Source of the DNA: Callaeas wilsoni
Lineage: Eukaryota; Chordata; Aves; Passeriformes; Callaeidae
Direction of reading: 5' to 3'
DNA length: 64,000 nucleotides
NCBI GenBank assembly: GCA_013398955.1
Contig: VWPU01004528.1
Coordinates: 17,014-81,013 of the forward strand
Part shown: positions 58,778-64,000 of the stretch, one piece after another
How positions within the stretch are numbered: the stretch's first letter is position 1
Layout: each line of letters starts with the position of its first letter
The notes under the pieces: model-generated
Seen by the model: the letters and a program-made list of their open reading frames with translations, nothing else
The model's database searches: none
What the model was told of the DNA's origin: nothing
Made by a program: the position numbers and the translations under genes

Positions 58778-61700
58778 AATCTTCCAAGCTCATTTTGTCT
58801 TCTTTTTATTGATTAGGAAGTCATTTATGTTTTCTTTTCTAAATGAATTGGAAATTTAATGTGTAGCTGTTGGTGGCTATTGCCATGCCTTTTTTTTTGA
58901 TTCTGAGATTCTGAAGGACAAAGATCAAATTCACATCCACCTCCTCTGATGTTACTTAGCAGTCTCTCTGTTGAAAGCGGTGGATCTATCTAGTAGATGA
59001 GTTCTGGAGGGTGTCTGTTATTTTTCTTTAAGTACTGATTTGGGCTTTTACATCTGTTTAATATGACAGATGTTTGCTTCTCTGACTGACACTAGTGGTG
59101 AGTCTTCTCTCATCCTTTTTGTATGATATCTTCGAGGAGTTTTGTATTTGTAATGTTTTCAAAATAGCTGTCTGCATACACATCTTGCACTAATTCTTTA
59201 AACTGTCTTTTCACTAATTCCTTCTAGCCACAGAGAAGGAAGAAAAAAAAGTAAATATATTCTTTAGCTGTAGGATATATTAAATAGCAGCCAGATACTG
59301 TATTTATTAAGTTGTGAGGGAATACAAACCCTTGTTGACTCAATCTGATGTTTTATGATGTTTCCCTTGGCAACATCTTTCATTGGTTGTTCAGGGTAAT
59401 AGATGGCAATAGATGGTACAATGCTTCTGTTACACGATGACGGTGCTCTGGAGTAGGGAAGTTTCATTTGTTTTGAGAAGGGGGAAGATATGGCTGATAC
59501 CTTTTCAAGACTCAAATAATAACAACTTTCAAAGAGGTTTTCTTCCTGCTCTGGGAAGTAGGAAGTTAAGCAATTCTAAGGGCACTTTGCTTCTTTTCCC
59601 AAGGTCATAATTATGGAATGATAACTCAGGCATTTTTCCATATTGAGTTTTTTCCCCCTTGGAGACATCCATATGACTCTTCCATGCTGATGGAGAAGAA
59701 AAAGCTGAGAAATTGTGACTAAAGTTAACTCTTGCCTTCACAGTTTCCCTTTCATCAGCACACTTCACAGCTGAATTGCTTTTTTACACTTTTTCAGTGT
59801 AGGTTAGCAATTGTTTTGTTTGTTTGGTTGGGTTTTTTTCATCTCATGCCCTCGCTGTGACCTTTTTCTCCTTGCTTCCATGAGAATAGGCAATGGGATG
59901 AAATTAGACTAAAATCCAACTTGGGGAAAAACAACTTGTTGGCTATGAAAAGGTCTCCCAGGGGAAGCATCAGATGCTCTATTGCATGTGTTTTTAATAT
60001 TTTTATTGGATGCAATTTTAAAGAAATCCTGAGGGGGAAAAATACAGTCCAGAGAGGGGCCATGACCTAGAACAGCTTTTGAATCTCAGAACTTTTGGTT
60101 AACTAATTAAATTAAAAAAGCACTTGAGTTTTCCATTTTATAATTCTTTGTCCTCGAGTTCTATGTGCTAGCAAATAATATTGATGCTAGAATATCAGTG
60201 GTGTTAGCATTGAATACACAGTCTGTAGAAATTAAGGAGGGTATTTTACACTTGGAGAGCTGCTGCTCTGCCAATGTATTTCATAATGAGAAATGTCAGA
60301 AGCATTTCAGATTCAGTGGAACATTTTCACAACTATATGAACCAGAATATTATTTTTTGGTGAGTGTTAATATTTTGTGTGAACTTGCTGAATAACCAAA
60401 AAGTGTAGGGTGCTGTCATCATGTTTCTTTTTCATCTTGTGACTGTTCTGCTGCAAGAATTATGTATAAAAGTAGACATCACTTGACTCTTAAAGGAGAA
60501 TTGCACTTTAAATTGAATTATCTTATTTCGAATACTTACTGGAATAAGACTTGCTGTGGAGTTCAAGAATTGGTGAAACAAACCAATCAAATCTTTACTG
60601 TCTGCCCAAGTAGTATCTATATGATATGTCATACTTCTGCTTTGGAGTCTCTGAGTCAGGAAGACTTTTCTTTTTCCTGAAAACAAGAATGGATTTAAGT
60701 GCTTCCCTGAGTTAAGGGAACCTAATGTAACCTAATATTATAAAAGCATTACATAGTATTTGAGTACTAGTAATAATGTATCCTCTGTTAATTTAAGTCT
60801 ATTTTGAATAGGAAACTGTGGAAAAATAGCTTCTGATGTGCAATACTATATTTTGTAAATTATCTTATTTTTAATATAGTTGTTTAGGCATAAAGTCTGA
60901 AGTGACAAAAAGTATTTAATCAGGAATGAATCTGAAAGTTTGGCGATTGTGTTACAAGTTGCCTTTTTCACCTCTAAGAACCTGTCTGCAGCCTTATTCA
61001 TAGTGCAGAAGATGGAGAATTGCTTGTAATGATTATAAAAGTAATTATTTTTTCAATGATTTTGTTTTTCTTTCAAGTTCTCTGTGTTCTGGACAGGCTA
61101 AACGTGGACTGTGCCAGGTAGTCACTGCATGGCACCTGTAAGTACAGATGCTGCTGTGGCAGTGCTGAGGCACTTCTTTGTCACTGTTGCTAAGAGATGT
61201 GTGGCATTAGGCCCTGCTCCTTCAGGTTGGAGGCTGAAAAAGCTTCCAGGTGCTTCTCAGGGTTTTTACCTCTTTCTTTCTCTCTCCTACTTTGTTATTC
61301 CTTCTTTTCTCTTGTTGCTTCCAGTATTCTTGCTCTGCCTCTGTGCTGTCCTCAGGAGTCCAGGTCCCTAAACATTATGGTTTAATTTACTTGTAGCAAT
61401 GAAAACCCATAGGATTTTGGAGAGCTCAGCCTCAAGGTTTGCTTGCTGATGTTGAAAGTAATATTAGACAGGACTAAGACAAAAAATGGTGAAAATCCCT
61501 TCTCATCTCTCCTGCCTTTTCTCAGGCTTTTCTTTTCCCTCTGTGTGACATTCCAATGCAGACCTGATCTTTATGCTCTGTAAGATGGTTTCTAATATAT
61601 GAAGCATTTTCACACCCTGTGTTTGAGGATTATCACTGTTCTCCCTTTCCTGAGATTTTTCTAATGTATGCTGTCTCCTTGGGTTCTGGAGTCATCTTCC

Positions 61701-64000
61701 CCTTAATGTTTTAATTTCTTGATTGGTTCCTTTCTTTACAATAAGTCTGAGGAAGCTCAAAGCTGGGGGAGATTATAGACTCAGAGCAAATTCTTGCTGA
61801 TTTGTTAGAAAGGAGAAATACCCCTTCTTGCCCTTCCTTAAGTCTTTGTGGATTAGACTCTCATATGGCTTTCTATTCCACTGAAAATAAAACAAGTTAT
61901 GGTGTCCTCATGTCTTTAAATACTAACAATGAAGAAAGTCTGAATATATCACCAAGAAAAACCAACCCTCCCCCGAATAACTAAGTGCAAAGTATTAATT
62001 AATGTTGCCGACCTCAACAGGAAAGTTCCACTTCCAGAAGACTTCCACTTCCAGGTCTAAGGCAATAGAAGGGAGGAACCTGTTTGTTTGCTGCAAGCGT
62101 TAGCAAATCAGATGAGTAGCAATCCTTTCATGCCTCTTAAAAGGTATTGTTTGATTCCTAACTCATAATGGAGATCCCGATCAAGTTCTAGTTATTCCAG
62201 GGTTATTTTTTTACTATCTGGTATTGGCTATTCAAAAAATATTCTCCTTTTAGAAACTAGAGGCTCTCCATCATCTTAACCATTGACTTGGCTCTTCTTT
62301 AGTTGGTTGCACATTTAAGCATACTTGCATATTTTCATGCCCTAACTGTAATATTTCTCAGACTTGAAGCAAGCACAAAGATCCGAACATATAGAATTTA
62401 GTCATCAATATTTCATTTTATAGTGAAGCACATGCCTAATAGACAGAGTTGCATTTATAGCTTTTCATTTTTTTAATTTTTATTTTTAATTTTTTTTTTA
62501 TTAATGGATCAACATTTAAAATCACAGTCAAGGCTTTCAACTACAATAGTTACAAAAGTGGTCACTAAAGGATAGTTGGGGTTTTGGTAAGGATGTGCTA
62601 TTCCCAGAGATCAGCCAAAGAGTAGTGTGAAGTATTTTGAGCATACTTAGAAGGCAATGTTACTAGCTTTGTGCATCATAAACTTTCGTTGACTGTGTTT
62701 GGAGTTTCTGAACATTAAATCCAGGCTTTTAGTGACTGCCTGTGACTGAAAACCTATGTAGTAACTCTCTCCAGTGGCGTGCTTCCCACTGTCTGAAGAT
62801 AAAGTGGTCCCTGGACATCCCTCCCTTACCCACCAAGGTCAACTTCTTCACTTTCCCATATGCTATTACCTTTCATTGGTCCGAGGCCTCACCTACATAT
62901 TTTCTATCACCTGTCGTCTGCCTACTCTCATTGGCCTCTTACCCCTTGGATGACTCCCATTATTGAAAGCTGGTGAAGTCTGCACGTATTAGTATGTTCT
63001 TCCTCAGGAAATTCTGGCCTTAGAAATGGGAATGAGCAAAAAATTTTAGAAGTGTTTGAAATTGTGCAAAAGACTGGCGTTTCACATTGCATGGTGCATA
63101 ACTGCCTGAAAATGAGCGATGGGAATTTAGTCATTGCTTATCTATTTAGTCACCTAATACTTAAAAATGTGTGCCCAGGAGACTTGTGATTGGAGCTTGG
63201 CGGTACAGCAGAGACTGTTTCCTCTGAGACACAGACACTTAAACTTCTTTTATTCAGGCACCTTCTTAATCTAAGATTGTTCAACTGCTGTGTGGAGTAG
63301 CTGGACTCAAGCACCATCAAATCTGCCACCTTGCTTCTGACTGGAATGATAGGTGCACTTCCTGTATCTGTTACTGCCATTTTTGGCTTAGGGTGATGGA
63401 GGGATGGTGGGATGTTATCCTCTGGGCTTAGGCCTCTTCCGTTTTGGTCCTCTTGTTAAAGTGAGCTTTAAGGAGTCGACTGCTCCCTTTTCTGCAAGTA
63501 CCCAGATTTGGCAGGTATTCAGTCTGCTTGAAAATATAGTAAATTTGCCGTGCTTATCAACTGATCTTCCCAAAGTCACATAGGTATCACTCTTAAATAT
63601 TTTTCCTGTAATTTCTTCTGTCATCTGGATTTCGTTAATTTAAGCCATGTAAGGAAAATGCTTTTTCTGGTTCTGGGCATGCGTTTTTCTGTCTTTTCTA
63701 AGTCCACGAGTAATACTTTACTGTTGACATTCTTGCTCCTGAAAGGAATTATGGGCACTTTAACTGGGCTGACAGTGTATAATGGCACTGTTTGTTCTAC
63801 AATATGGTTTATTTGTAACTAGGCTGAAGGTGTAATTTTCTAAATTGAAATACATTGTAGACTTCAGCAGAAAAGTTGTTATTCCTCCCCCTGTACCTTC
63901 AATAAAGGCAAATTATACAGTGAATATTATGTTTCAGTTCTTTCCAATAATTGGGAAACAGCTGTGTAGCCAAGTATTTTGAGTTTGGTTTTTTTTTTTT
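58778..64000 (+). other. DCLK3: DCLK3 3' UTR and downstream DNA
   Basis: About 5.2 kb after the DCLK3 stop with no further gene recognised. I cannot set the 3' end of the transcript: canonical AATAAA signals occur only well downstream, for example near 61888 and 63900. An A/T-rich low-complexity run lies at about 62465-62505, and a 17-bp direct repeat (TTCCACTTCCAGAAGAC-type) at 62026-62057. In human the next gene on this side is STAC in the opposite orientation; no STAC exon is visible here. Confidence 0.5.

Noticed and set aside
1..64000. Search for CRISPR-like arrays, tRNA or rRNA genes, and prokaryotic-type systems
   Set aside because: No regularly spaced repeats, no cloverleaf-like tRNA with A and B boxes and no rRNA segment was recognised; this is ordinary vertebrate genomic DNA.

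Overview
This is vertebrate nuclear DNA, almost certainly from a bird. Two multi-exon protein genes with GT-AG introns sit in AT-rich sequence with several CR1 LINE copies, among them two whose 3' ends carry octamer repeats of the ATTCTRTG type, and with solo LTRs of types I associate with avian endogenous retroviruses. There is one CpG island. Bacterial-style features such as operons, Shine-Dalgarno sites or CRISPR arrays are not expected and none was seen. The LTR family at 8988 is one I associate with Neoaves rather than with chicken, but that is from memory and unverified.

Layout, all genes on the + strand. Positions 1-8108 hold the last five coding exons of TRANK1 (TPR and ankyrin repeat containing 1); the gene begins upstream of the window. 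Positions 8109-33170 are an intergenic stretch of about 25 kb with a sense solo LTR, two antisense LTR-like blocks, two CR1 fragments and several very old degraded repeats, and no convincing gene. About 33170-33990 is a CpG island that contains the first coding exon of DCLK3 (doublecortin-like kinase 3). DCLK3 coding exons 2-5 lie at 46477-48365, 56421-56553, 57462-57629 and 58581-58777 and join in frame to give a conceptual 815-residue protein with one doublecortin domain, a long charged linker and a complete Ser/Thr kinase domain. Positions 58778-64000 are DCLK3 3' UTR and intergenic sequence with no recognised gene.

The order TRANK1 then DCLK3, same strand, matches the arrangement I know from human 3p22. 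The two products have no known joint function; TRANK1 is a large helicase-like repeat protein and DCLK3 a brain-enriched kinase of the doublecortin-like family.

I looked for an undescribed system and did not find one. The points most worth checking are the intact-looking LTR just 3' of TRANK1, the zinc-ligand-like Cys/His clusters in the giant TRANK1 exon, the long doublecortin-containing form of DCLK3, and fragments that look like very old amniote repeats.
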